64,000 bases of DNA from assembly GCA_035651455.1 (NCBI GenBank), contig DASRFR010000047.1, positions 930,001 through 994,000 on the forward strand, written 5' to 3'. Both the position numbers and the translations under genes were made by a program. This DNA comes from DASRFR01 sp035651455. GTDB lineage: Bacteria > Acidobacteriota > Terriglobia > Terriglobales > Acidobacteriaceae. Below the pieces are notes generated by a model, which ran no database searches, was not told where the DNA came from, and was given only the letters and a program-made list of their open reading frames with translations. This document shows positions 8,967 through 17,193 of this stretch, one piece after another (the stretch's first letter is position 1; each line of letters opens with the position of its first letter).

Positions 8967-10019
8967 CTACTTCATCAGCCCGCGCTGAGCGATGCCGATG
9001 TTGTCGCGGGTGCTGTTCTTGACCATGTACATCATTTCGTCGGCCTGGCGAATGATGTCCTGGGGATTCTTGGCATCGTGCGGGTAGGTGGCTACGCCCA
9101 TGCTGGCGCGAATGTTCAGATTTAGATTCTCTTCCTGGCAGAACGTGCTGGTGCGCAACGTGTCGCGCAAGCGCTTGGCTACGACGAGTGCGGCATCTTT
9201 GCCGGTCTGAGGGAGAAGCACCACAAATTCATCCCCGCCGTAGCGGAAGGCGTAATCGATCAAGCGTAACTGCGCTTTGATGAGGTAGCCGATCTCGGCC
9301 AGCAACTTGCTGCCGATCAGGTGGCCGTGTGTGTCATTGACCTGCTTGAAGTGATCCAGGTCGATGAAGATTACGGTGAATTCGTATCCAAATCGCGCCG
9401 ACCGATAGACTTCAGTTTCCAGGATCTTGTGCAGGTGGCGAGCATTGAATAGCCCGGTGCAATCGTCGGTAATGGTTAGTTCCTGGATCTTCTCTACGGC
9501 GCGCGCATTGTCGATGGCGATGGCCGCATAATCACAAAGCGACTGCAGGAAAAAGACTTCCTGGTCGCTAAAGTTCTCCATGTTCACATTTACCAACTGA
9601 ATGACACCGAGAACGCGATGCTTGGAGCGGAGCGGCACACAGATGATTGAACGGGTTTCCCACTTGGTGGTCTCGTCAATGCGCTTGGCAAAACGGGGGT
9701 CATTCATGACGTCAGGCACGACCAACTGCTCGCCGTGCTTGGCGACCCAACCCGCGATACCCTCTCCTACCTTTAATCGAACATTCCTCAGCGCCTCAGC
9801 GGCATCGCCCACAGCGATCGCGAAGTACAGCTCACTCTGGGTTTCGTCCACCATGAGCAGGGACCAGGTGTCAGGGCGGAAATACTCAGCCATCTTTTCC
9901 ATGATGGTCTGCAGGATGGAATCCAGGTCGAGCGAGGAGGTCAGGGCCTTGGCCACATCGTGAAAAATGGTCAATTCCTGGTTTTGCCGGATTCGCGCGG
10001 CGTCCGTCGCCTCAGGCAT
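8967..10019 (-). CDS. GAF-GGDEF diguanylate cyclase
   Basis: A 350-residue cytoplasmic enzyme predicted to make cyclic-di-GMP from two GTP. Residues 12-175 are a GAF sensor domain and residues 180-345 the GGDEF domain. The active site GGDEF is intact at 261-265, the metal Asp lies in IFIDLDHFKQVND (Asp220), and an inhibitory I-site RxxD (RLID, 252-255) stands five residues before GGDEF, so product feedback is likely. I use the ATG at 10019. The frame is open to 10175, but those extra residues are not domain-like, and a TATAAT box at 10053-10058 on the minus strand would place transcription start inside them. It is the only cyclase in a window with four PilZ proteins. Confidence 0.92.
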   Translation of the reverse strand: MPEATDAARIRQNQELTIFHDVAKALTSSLDLDSILQTIMEKMAEYFRPDTWSLLMVDETQSELYFAIAVGDAAEALRNVRLKVGEGIAGWVAKHGEQLVVPDVMNDPRFAKRIDETTKWETRSIICVPLRSKHRVLGVIQLVNVNMENFSDQEVFFLQSLCDYAAIAIDNARAVEKIQELTITDDCTGLFNARHLHKILETEVYRSARFGYEFTVIFIDLDHFKQVNDTHGHLIGSKLLAEIGYLIKAQLRLIDYAFRYGGDEFVVLLPQTGKDAALVVAKRLRDTLRTSTFCQEENLNLNIRASMGVATYPHDAKNPQDIIRQADEMMYMVKNSTRDNIGIAQRGLMK

Positions 10020-10221
10020 GCCTAACGTCCCCATATGGGTAGGAATGCCCTGATTATATGGTGCGTGTGAAAATAGCAGCAATGAACCTTGGTAACCCGA
10101 ACCCACGAAGCTACGTAGCAGGCACTCCATAGCGGGTCTCATATTTTGGAGCTTTCCACAAACTGCGGTTGGCATATAGTTATCGACTCAGCTGTCGTAT
10201 TCACGTCTTGGAGAGGCACGA

Positions 10222-11187
10222 TTGGTTAGTTTCGGCACGCGCTTAAAGAAGGAGCGAGAGCAACGGGGGATTTCGCTGGACGACGTGTCCCTTTCGACCA
10301 AGATCGGCACGCGCATGCTGCGCGCGCTCGAAGACGAGAAATTCGAGCAGTTGCCGGGCGGCATATTCAACAAAGGCTTCGTGCGAGCGTATGCCCGGTA
10401 TCTGGGAATCGACGAGGACCAGGCCGTGGCGGATTACCTGGAAGCGTCAGGAGAAAACCCGCCAGCGCCACCCCAAAGTCCGACCCCATCGGCCAAGTCA
10501 CAGGAAAAGCGTCACGAAGCGCCGGTTACAAGTTCCTCCGTGTTGATCGCACAAGCAGAGGGGCAAAAGCAATCAGCTTTTCCTCTTGGAATCGTGGCCG
10601 CAGTGCTGCTGGCCGTGGCGTTGGGGCTATGGACCTGGAAGCGCTATTCGGAACCCCCACAGTCTTCTGCGCCGGAATCGTCAAACAGCCAGACCCAGGC
10701 TTCAGGTGCACCCGCTGCGCCTTCCGCCCCTGAGCAAGGTGCGCAACAATCGGTGCCAGGAGCGTCGGGCCAAGCATCGTCCCCCACCTCGACGAGTTCT
10801 GCGAGTCCGCCCGCGACGGGATCAGCACCAGTCCCCAGGGCGGGCTCCGAGCCCTCGAGTCCGGCTGCCCCTCCGAAAGCTATCGCCGGCGCCGCGACCG
10901 CCGGGGCATTCGCAGTGCGGATACGAGCCGATCACGACTCCTGGCTTTCCATCCAAGCAGATGGAAAGACGCTGTACGAAGGCATGCTCGTAGCGCCCGC
11001 GGAGCGAACCGTGCACGCGCAGAAGCAAATTATTCTGCGTAGCGGAAACGTCGGCGGCCTGGCTCTGACGTTCAACGGAAGACCGCTGTCGTCCCAAGGC
11101 GCCGAAGGTGAGGTGAAGACCTTGATGTTTGGTCCGGAGGGCCTCGAAGTCGCCAGTTCTGCGGGTGAAGAGAATCCGCCGCGATAG
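10222..11187 (+). CDS. RodZ-like protein: HTH, transmembrane helix, DUF4115
   Basis: A 321-residue single-pass membrane protein resembling RodZ, which links the MreB cytoskeleton to the cell wall machinery. Residues 3-75 are the HTH_25 domain (GTRLKKEREQRGISLDD, then GGIFNKGFVRAYARYLG). Residues 119-137 are one transmembrane helix, residues 140-225 are a low-complexity Ser/Pro/Ala linker, and residues 230-310 form the periplasmic DUF4115 domain (IRADHDSWLSIQADGK). The start is TTG at 10222 with GGAGAG upstream; it sits right before the conserved motif. It lies 46 bp beyond the longest open frame of the divergent cyclase. A transcription regulator is less likely given the topology. Confidence 0.85.
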   Translation: MVSFGTRLKKEREQRGISLDDVSLSTKIGTRMLRALEDEKFEQLPGGIFNKGFVRAYARYLGIDEDQAVADYLEASGENPPAPPQSPTPSAKSQEKRHEAPVTSSSVLIAQAEGQKQSAFPLGIVAAVLLAVALGLWTWKRYSEPPQSSAPESSNSQTQASGAPAAPSAPEQGAQQSVPGASGQASSPTSTSSASPPATGSAPVPRAGSEPSSPAAPPKAIAGAATAGAFAVRIRADHDSWLSIQADGKTLYEGMLVAPAERTVHAQKQIILRSGNVGGLALTFNGRPLSSQGAEGEVKTLMFGPEGLEVASSAGEENPPR

Positions 11188-11449
11188 GTCCTAGCCTGAG
11201 TCTCCCAGTCCATTCGGGGCAGCGTATTTCGGCATTGGGTTCCATTCGACCGTTCCAATTCTCCGTCCAACCGCTCGCGCCAACCCCTTAGGATTCAATG
11301 CCATCCAAGCAGACCAAAATCATTGCTTTGGGTGCCCTTCTCTGATAGTTTTTTAAGGACCCGATTCAGGGCTGTAAGGTCCTCATTTGATGGTCGTTGT
11401 AGTCTGATTACCCCTCCAGACGTAACGTCCAAAGTTCAAGGAGAATGCA
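11188..11449. other. Leader region of metK
   Basis: These 262 bp before metK contain no gene. I looked for a SAM riboswitch and recognise none. A modest hairpin (AGGACC/GGTCCT at 11356-11361 and 11378-11383) stands about 65 bp before the start, after a short T-run (11350-11354). Confidence 0.4.
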
Positions 11450-12634
11450 TTGGCTGCACGCAACCGTTACTTATTCACTTCTGAGTCCGTCACCGAAGGC
11501 CATCCCGACAAAATCGCAGACCAGATTTCCGATTCGATCCTCGACGCCTGCATTGCAGAAGACCCCATGAGCCGGGTGGCGTGCGAGACCCTGACAGCTA
11601 CTGGACTGGTCGTCATCGCCGGCGAAATCACGACCAAGGCTTACGTGGATTTTCAGACCCTGGTTCGTGGCCGGATCGCCTCTATCGGTTATGACAATGC
11701 TCTGTACGGTTTTGACTGCAACACCTGCGCCGTGATCTCCAGCATCAACAAGCAGTCAGGAGATATCGCGATGGGCGTCGACACAGGCGGCGCCGGGGAC
11801 CAGGGCATGATGTTCGGGTATGCCTGCAACGAAAATGCCGAGCTGATGCCGACTCCGATTCTGCTGGCGCACAAGCTAGCCATGCGCCTCTCGGAAGTCC
11901 GAAAACAAGGCCGCCTTCCCTACCTTCGCCCCGATGGAAAATCCCAGGTCACAGTCGAATACGACGAGAACAAGAAGCCAGTTCGGGTTGACGCCGTCGT
12001 CATCTCTACCCAGCATGCTGAAACCGTAACCAACGATGAACTGCGGGCGGACATTCTCAAGCATGTCATCCAGGCGACAGTGCCAGCGCATTTGCTCGAC
12101 GCCGACACCAAGTACCACATAAACCCAACCGGACGTTTCGTGATCGGCGGGCCTATGGGTGACACAGGACTCACCGGGCGCAAGATCATCGTCGACACCT
12201 ACGGTGGAATGGGCCGTCACGGCGGTGGCGCATTCAGCGGCAAAGATCCGACCAAGGTCGACCGCTCGGCTGCTTACATGGCGCGGTATATCGCAAAGAA
12301 TGTAGTAGCCGCGGGCCTGGCTGACCGGTGCGAAGTGCAGCTTGCATACGCCATTGGGGTCGCCGAGCCCGTCAGCGTACTGGTCGAGACTTTCGGGACG
12401 GAGAAGATCGAAAAGCAAACCATCCAGGAACTGATCCGCGCGCACTTCCAGATGACTCCCAAGGGGATTATTGAATCGTTGAAGCTACGCCGCCCGATTT
12501 ATTGCAAGACGGCGGCATACGGTCACTTCGGCCGTACCGATCCGGATTTCACCTGGGAAGTTACCGATAAGGCCGCCAAGCTGGCGAGTGACGCGGGAGT
12601 GCGTCAGCCGGCAGAGCAAACGGTGAGCCGCTAG
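11450..12634 (+). CDS. metK: S-adenosylmethionine synthetase
   Basis: A 394-residue enzyme joining methionine and ATP into S-adenosylmethionine, the cell's methyl donor. All three domains are present, with the family signatures GHPDKIADQISDSILDA near the N-terminus, GAGDQGMMFGYA and GGGAFSGKDPTKVDRS. Length matches the family (380-400). The start is TTG at 11450, with AAGGAG 6 nt upstream; an ATG five bases earlier is out of frame. ahcY follows 133 bp later on the same strand, so synthesis of SAM and removal of its by-product SAH are encoded side by side. The hairpin between them could set their expression ratio. Confidence 0.97.
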   Translation: MAARNRYLFTSESVTEGHPDKIADQISDSILDACIAEDPMSRVACETLTATGLVVIAGEITTKAYVDFQTLVRGRIASIGYDNALYGFDCNTCAVISSINKQSGDIAMGVDTGGAGDQGMMFGYACNENAELMPTPILLAHKLAMRLSEVRKQGRLPYLRPDGKSQVTVEYDENKKPVRVDAVVISTQHAETVTNDELRADILKHVIQATVPAHLLDADTKYHINPTGRFVIGGPMGDTGLTGRKIIVDTYGGMGRHGGGAFSGKDPTKVDRSAAYMARYIAKNVVAAGLADRCEVQLAYAIGVAEPVSVLVETFGTEKIEKQTIQELIRAHFQMTPKGIIESLKLRRPIYCKTAAYGHFGRTDPDFTWEVTDKAAKLASDAGVRQPAEQTVSR

Positions 12635-12643
12635 GCAAAGATC

Positions 12644-12705
12644 CACCACGGTGTCACGGAGAACGGCGCAGATTCTTGTCCTCTCTGCGCACGTGATTCG
12701 TGGTG
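12644..12705 (+). other. Long imperfect hairpin between metK and ahcY
   Basis: Three paired blocks fold in register: CACCACG (12644-12650) with CGTGGTG (12699-12705), TCACG (12654-12658) with CGTGA (12692-12696), and GCGCAGA (12666-12672) with TCTGCGC (12684-12690). That is 19 base pairs with an 11-nt apical loop. There is no U-run, so it is not a plain terminator. It could be an attenuator, a processing site, a ligand-binding RNA or a small repeated palindromic element. Confidence 0.6.
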
Positions 12706-12767
12706 AAGAGTTAGCTCGATCGTCTGCAATCTTTCAACTTTCGTAAGACAAGCGCCACAGGAGAGGT

Positions 12768-14045
12768 ATGGCTACAACACCGACTCAATTGAATTGCGAT
12801 GTCAAGAATCTTGACCTGGCTGACATGGGGAAGAAGCGCATCGACTGGGCCAACCAGTCGATGAAGGTGCTCCAGATCATCCGCAAGGAATTCATCAAGA
12901 ACCAGCCGTTAAAAGGAATACGCATATCGGCTTGCCTGCACGTCACGGCTGAAACCGCCAATCTCGCGATCTGCCTTCGCGACGGCGGGGCCGACGTCGT
13001 GCTCTGCGCGTCGAACCCGTTGTCAACCCAGGACGATGTCGCGGCCAGCCTGGTGCGCGACCACAATGTTCCTGTCTTCGCGATCAAAGGTGAGGACAAC
13101 GACACGTATTACAGCCACATCTTGGCGGCCATCGATCATAAGCCTCAGATCACCATGGACGACGGGGCCGACCTGGTAAGCATTCTTCATACCAAGCGTA
13201 AGGACGCACTGGACGGGGTGATCGGAGGCACAGAGGAAACAACCACCGGCGTGATCCGCTTGCGCGCCATGGCGAAAGAAGGCGTGTTGCGCTATCCCAT
13301 CGTCGCGGTGAACGACGCCGACACGAAACATCTCTTCGACAATCGCTACGGCACCGGACAGTCGACAATCGACGGCATCATCCGCGCGACGAATTTCCTG
13401 CTTGCCGGCTCGAAGTTCGTCGTAGCCGGCTATGGCTGGTGCGGCCGCGGTTTGGCCAGCCGTGCTCGCGGGGCGGGAGCCGAGGTCATCATCACGGAAG
13501 TGGATCCGACGAAGGCACTGGAAGCGGTGATGGACGGCTTCCGCGTCATGTCGATGCACGAAGCTGCCAAGATGGGCGACGTATTCTGCACGGTTACGGG
13601 CAACAAGAGCGTGCTTACCAAGGACCACTTCGACGTGATGAAAGACGGAGCGATTATCTCCAATTCCGGCCATTTCAACGTCGAGATCGACATTCCCGCG
13701 CTGGAGAAGATGGCCTCGTCCAAGCGAACCACTCGCTCCTTTGTTGAGGAGTACTCACTGAAGGATGGGCGGAAGATCAATCTTCTGGGCGAAGGTCGCC
13801 TCATCAACCTGGCTTCCGCCGAAGGGCATCCGCCCTCGGTTATGGACATGAGCTTCGCTGACCAGGCGCTTTCCTGTGAGTACATGGTCAAGAATCATGC
13901 CAAGTTGGAAAAGACCGTCTACAAGGTTCCCGAGGAACTCGATAAACGAGTGGCGAAGCTGAAGCTCGAGTCCATGGGCATCAAGATCGATCGTCTCACG
14001 CCGGAGCAGGAAGAATATCTGGCGGGATGGGCGGAAGGGACCTAA
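12768..14045 (+). CDS. ahcY: Adenosylhomocysteinase
   Basis: A 425-residue NAD-dependent enzyme that hydrolyses S-adenosylhomocysteine to homocysteine and adenosine, relieving product inhibition of methyltransferases. The Rossmann segment VAGYGWCGRGLASRARG carries the NAD-binding glycines. The substrate segments CLHVTAETANL, DDGADLV and NSGHFNVEID are typical. The C-terminus, with the conserved ILLGEGRLINLASAEGHP-like stretch, is complete. It is the shorter bacterial/archaeal form (eukaryotic and many proteobacterial ones are longer). AGGAGAG lies 3-4 nt before the ATG. It is coupled by position to metK and closed by a strong terminator at 14095. Homocysteine produced here could feed the transsulfuration pair at 46-48 kb. 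Confidence 0.96.
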   Translation: MATTPTQLNCDVKNLDLADMGKKRIDWANQSMKVLQIIRKEFIKNQPLKGIRISACLHVTAETANLAICLRDGGADVVLCASNPLSTQDDVAASLVRDHNVPVFAIKGEDNDTYYSHILAAIDHKPQITMDDGADLVSILHTKRKDALDGVIGGTEETTTGVIRLRAMAKEGVLRYPIVAVNDADTKHLFDNRYGTGQSTIDGIIRATNFLLAGSKFVVAGYGWCGRGLASRARGAGAEVIITEVDPTKALEAVMDGFRVMSMHEAAKMGDVFCTVTGNKSVLTKDHFDVMKDGAIISNSGHFNVEIDIPALEKMASSKRTTRSFVEEYSLKDGRKINLLGEGRLINLASAEGHPPSVMDMSFADQALSCEYMVKNHAKLEKTVYKVPEELDKRVAKLKLESMGIKIDRLTPEQEEYLAGWAEGT

Positions 14046-14094
14046 GAGCGATACCGAATCATTCGCTCCTGAATTCTCAGATCATTTTTTCTAC

Positions 14095-14124
14095 ATGGGG
14101 TGGCCACAGGGCCGCCCCATTTTG
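14095..14124 (+). terminator. Intrinsic terminator after ahcY
   Basis: An 11-bp stem (ATGGGGTGGCC, loop ACAG, GGCCGCCCCAT, one G-T pair) followed by TTTTG. It begins 49 bp after the ahcY stop codon. A T-run (14085-14090) lies just before it. Confidence 0.8.
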
Positions 14125-14421
14125 TTGCAGCTCCCCGGGCCAGACCTAATGAGATCGTCGTTTACCTTTTTCTCCCGGCAGCGTCCAATTCAAGAGCGAT
14201 ATCGCGATTTGCTCGCCAGCGTGGGCAAGATGCGTTAAGATGCCTTCTACCCTGTGTAGTCGGTCCGCTCATCAAGGACATGCAGATGTTTAAGCCTCGT
14301 CCCATTGTCGACTCGCTCATCCGCCTGTAGGCGGACTGACGCTTCTTACGTGCGCCGGCCATTCTGGCTGATCCCGCACTGAGACCTTTTTCCTAGCAGA
14401 TCAAAGAAAGCGCAGGTTTTT
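14125..14421. other. Intergenic region before the MATE gene
   Basis: About 300 bp between the ahcY terminator and the MATE gene. It contains a possible 14-codon ORF (14286-14330) and a GC hairpin at that ORF's stop codon, described separately. I see nothing else. Confidence 0.4.
14286..14330 (+). CDS. Possible leader peptide before the MATE gene
   Basis: ATG at 14286 opens a 14-codon frame encoding MFKPRPIVDSLIRL. AAGGA lies 7 nt before it, better than the signal of the next gene. The stop codon sits inside a hairpin (CCGCC, TGTA, GGCGG; 14321-14334), so ribosomes ending here would meet the stem. That is the geometry of a translation-dependent leader, but so short a frame can arise by chance. 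No homologue is known to me. Confidence 0.25.
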   Translation: MFKPRPIVDSLIRL

Positions 14422-15840
14422 ATGGAAGCCGTGACTGCGGTTGCCCCGCATGCACAACCCACGTTTTGGGCTTCGGTGCTGGAGGCGCTCCGAGGATCGC
14501 ACCAGGATTTCACCGTCGGCAGTCTAAACCGGGCCATTCTCTTGCTCGCCATCCCCATGGTCCTGGAGATGGTCCTGGAATCCCTGTTTGCGGTAGTGGA
14601 CGTTTTCTGGGTCGGACATCTGGGCCCTGACGCCGTCGCGACGATCGGCCTTACGGAATCGATGCTGACCCTTGTATTCGCGGTTGGGCTGGGCCTGAGC
14701 ATGTCCACTACGGCCATGGTGGCCCGGCGCATTGGCGAAAGAGATCACGAGGGCGCGGCGGTTGCCGCGGTACAAGCCATTCTTGCCGGGATTGCTTTTT
14801 CGTTATTGATCGGGATTCCCTGCTGGTTATTGGCATCGCGACTGTTGCACCTGATGGGAGCTACATCCGAGATCGTGGTGATCGGCACCACGTACGCCAA
14901 GATTGCGCTGGGGGGAAGCGGAGTCGTACTGCTGCTGTTTCTGAACAACGCGATCTTTCGCGGCGCCGGAGATGCCGCCATTGCCATGCGCTTACTGTGG
15001 GTATCGAACGTCATCAACCTGGCGCTCGATCCCTGCCTCATCTTTGGATGGGGCCCGTTTCCGAAGCTGGGTGTGACCGGCGCAGCCGTCGCGACCTTCA
15101 CCGGAAGGAGCATTGGGGTGCTCTATCAGTTCTACCGGTTAATGCGCGGAACCCAACGTATTCGCATCCTGACTCGGCATCTTCGAGTCAATTTCGAAGT
15201 GTTGCTGAGATTGCTCCGGGTTTCGTTCACTGGAATCCTGCAATTCGCGATCGCGCATACCAGTTGGATCGGGCTGGTGCGCATTGTCAGCACGTTCGGC
15301 GCGGCTGCGCTCGCGGGTTACACGATTGCCGCGCGCATTGTCGTCTTTGTCCTTCTGCCTTCGTGGGGCTTGAGCAATGCGGCGGCAACGCTGGTGGGAC
15401 AAAACCTTGGAGCGAAGCAGCCCGAGCGCGCGGAAACTTCCGTCTGGCGCACAGGGCTCTACAACATGATCTTTCTCGGGTCGGTTGGGGTACTATTCGT
15501 GGTCTTCGCCGAACCCATTGTCCGCCTTTTTACGCACGATCGAGAGGTCGTGCATATGGGCTCTTCGTGCTTACGAATTTTGAGCTACGGAAACATTGGC
15601 TACGCGTATGGCATGGTCATGCTGCAGGCCTTCAATGGGGCGGGAGACACGATCACCCCGACCATTGTGAACCTGTTCGGGTTCTGGTGCCTGGAGATCC
15701 CGCTGGCGTACTGGCTCGCGATTAGTTTGGGCTTCCAGTCCAATGGCGTTTACTTCTCGATTGTGATCGCCGAAAGCTCGATCGCACTGGCCGGCATGAT
15801 TCTCTTCAAGCGAGGACGGTGGAAAAGGCAGCAGATCTGA
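14422..15840 (+). CDS. MATE family multidrug/metabolite exporter
   Basis: A 472-residue inner membrane protein with about 12 predicted transmembrane helices in two MatE repeats (about residues 35-195 and 255-415). Members export drugs or metabolites in exchange for sodium ions or protons. The N-terminal NRAILLLAIPMVLEMVLES and internal repeats such as SMSTTAMVARRIGERD and GLSNAAATLVGQNLGAKQPE are typical of the NorM branch; GLSNAAATLVGQNLGA is the second-half counterpart of the first-half motif. Substrate cannot be inferred. It stands alone on its strand, convergent with the next gene. The ATG has only a weak Shine-Dalgarno sequence. Confidence 0.92.
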   Translation: MEAVTAVAPHAQPTFWASVLEALRGSHQDFTVGSLNRAILLLAIPMVLEMVLESLFAVVDVFWVGHLGPDAVATIGLTESMLTLVFAVGLGLSMSTTAMVARRIGERDHEGAAVAAVQAILAGIAFSLLIGIPCWLLASRLLHLMGATSEIVVIGTTYAKIALGGSGVVLLLFLNNAIFRGAGDAAIAMRLLWVSNVINLALDPCLIFGWGPFPKLGVTGAAVATFTGRSIGVLYQFYRLMRGTQRIRILTRHLRVNFEVLLRLLRVSFTGILQFAIAHTSWIGLVRIVSTFGAAALAGYTIAARIVVFVLLPSWGLSNAAATLVGQNLGAKQPERAETSVWRTGLYNMIFLGSVGVLFVVFAEPIVRLFTHDREVVHMGSSCLRILSYGNIGYAYGMVMLQAFNGAGDTITPTIVNLFGFWCLEIPLAYWLAISLGFQSNGVYFSIVIAESSIALAGMILFKRGRWKRQQI

Positions 15841-15879
15841 CAATTCCGCGAAACACAGTAGTGGGGGCGTTGGCACTCG

Positions 15880-16887
15880 CTACTGTTTTTCGCGTTTCTG
15901 TAACTGTGCCGGCTTTTCCGGTGGAGCGGGCTGAACATCGCGGATATCCGGCTTCCAGGCCATCTGGTTGGGAGGTGCGTTCGGATTGATGCCGAAGTCC
16001 CACACGTAGAGATTAAGACCCTCTTTGCCCAGCATCTCGACCACGGCATATTCGCCGGGAGTAAGGGGAGAGTTCGGGGTGACCATGACCCAGCCACCCG
16101 TCAACTCGCGAGCTGAGGTGGGAATCAAGCTCTGTTCCTGGCTTACCTTGCCGTAAACGGCAATCTTGATGTCGCCAACAATGCGCTTGTCCCCCTTAAC
16201 CTGGAGGCGAACAATTTTAAAGTGGTCGAACGGGAGCTGGGGTTGCGCGGCCTGCTGTGCCTTAGCCGGCGCTTGTGCCGAGTCGTCGCTCTGGTCCAAG
16301 TCAGTTGTATTAACGTAGATCGTGGGCAGCGGGGCGTGGGATTGGATCTTGGCGTGTTGGCCGGGCACTTCGATCGTCTGCTTTGAGCTTGCGATTGGGT
16401 TGACCGCGGCACGGAGAATATTCCGTTTCATGTTCCGGTTGATTTCTCCGCCGGTCTGCTGCAGTTCGTTCAATTGCGGCTGTCCCTGGTAATTATCGAG
16501 AAGGAAAACACCTCCCTCTTCCGGCAAGCGTAATCCGCGGGAAACTTCCGTGGTTTTCAGCTCTTCAGCTTTTTTTTCGGCCTCTAGTTCCTTATCGAGC
16601 TCGACAGCTTCCGGCGCGGGGGCACCCGCAGCGCGGTCCTTTTCGTATTTGTCGGTGGCGGCCCAATCGACGAGAGCATCGGGAACTTCTTCCCAGTCCT
16701 CGCGCTCGGCGCTGTAATAGCGCACGCGGTCACCCTTCTTCTCGTACTTAGTAATCAGCTGGTAAGAGCCATCCTTCAGGATCAGTCGATGCGCGAGTTG
16801 CTGAGCCGAGGCGTGAGGAGGGAAGGGTTCCAAGAGCAGCAATAACACGACTGCTACGCCGGAAACGAAGGTCGATTTCAACCACAT
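15880..16887 (-). CDS. Exported hypothetical protein
   Basis: A 335-residue protein I cannot assign to a characterised family. Residues 1-28 form a signal peptide (hydrophobic VAVVLLLLLEPFPPHASA) with a likely cleavage after Ala-Ser-Ala. The mature part starts with a basic and acidic segment (LILKDGSYQLITKYEKKGD, then RVRYYSAEREDWEEVPD) reminiscent of small secreted acidobacterial proteins that begin with a 'which key in a hash' style beta-strand repeat. Later it has a Gln/Ala-rich linker (about 205-225) and a beta-rich C-terminal half with LTPGEYAVVEM. It is divergent from the M14 peptidase gene. It probably acts in the periplasm; the function is unknown. Confidence 0.7.
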   Translation of the reverse strand: MWLKSTFVSGVAVVLLLLLEPFPPHASAQQLAHRLILKDGSYQLITKYEKKGDRVRYYSAEREDWEEVPDALVDWAATDKYEKDRAAGAPAPEAVELDKELEAEKKAEELKTTEVSRGLRLPEEGGVFLLDNYQGQPQLNELQQTGGEINRNMKRNILRAAVNPIASSKQTIEVPGQHAKIQSHAPLPTIYVNTTDLDQSDDSAQAPAKAQQAAQPQLPFDHFKIVRLQVKGDKRIVGDIKIAVYGKVSQEQSLIPTSARELTGGWVMVTPNSPLTPGEYAVVEMLGKEGLNLYVWDFGINPNAPPNQMAWKPDIRDVQPAPPEKPAQLQKREKQ

Positions 16888-17193
16888 ATAGCTAACCGAT
16901 TAGATGCGGCGCGAGTAGCTCGGACAAGACTAGTTTACGCTGCTGGCCCAACAGGATGCGAGGGGCCCGTCCATCCAACGGCTTTGATCTGAGCGGGGAC
17001 AACTTGCTGCTGTGGGTTCGTAGGATGCGTCTTCGACAGGCGCCCAGTACGCTGTGAGTGTCGCTTGTTGACGCTGCAGCAAGATGACCCAAGCTCACGT
17101 CGAGATCGGATTTCGCGTTGGAGCGATTTTGCTTACGTAGTAAACTCCTCCGTCCTCTTCAGAAACATTCCCTGCACGACCGGAGAACTCTGC
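16888..17193. other. Divergent region, exported protein / M14 peptidase
   Basis: 306 bp without a credible gene. It holds the promoter listed at 17118-17146 for the peptidase; nothing clear is seen for the minus-strand gene. Confidence 0.4.
17118..17146 (+). promoter_or_regulatory. Sigma-70-like promoter of the M14 peptidase gene
   Basis: TTGGAG (17118-17123) and TAAACT (17141-17146) are 17 bp apart, optimal spacing. The predicted leader before the TTG start at 17194 is about 40 nt. Confidence 0.5.

Noticed and set aside
11188..11449. SAM riboswitch before metK
   Set aside because: I could not find the conserved core of a known SAM class; only a modest hairpin is visible. A covariance-model scan of 11188-11449 would settle it.
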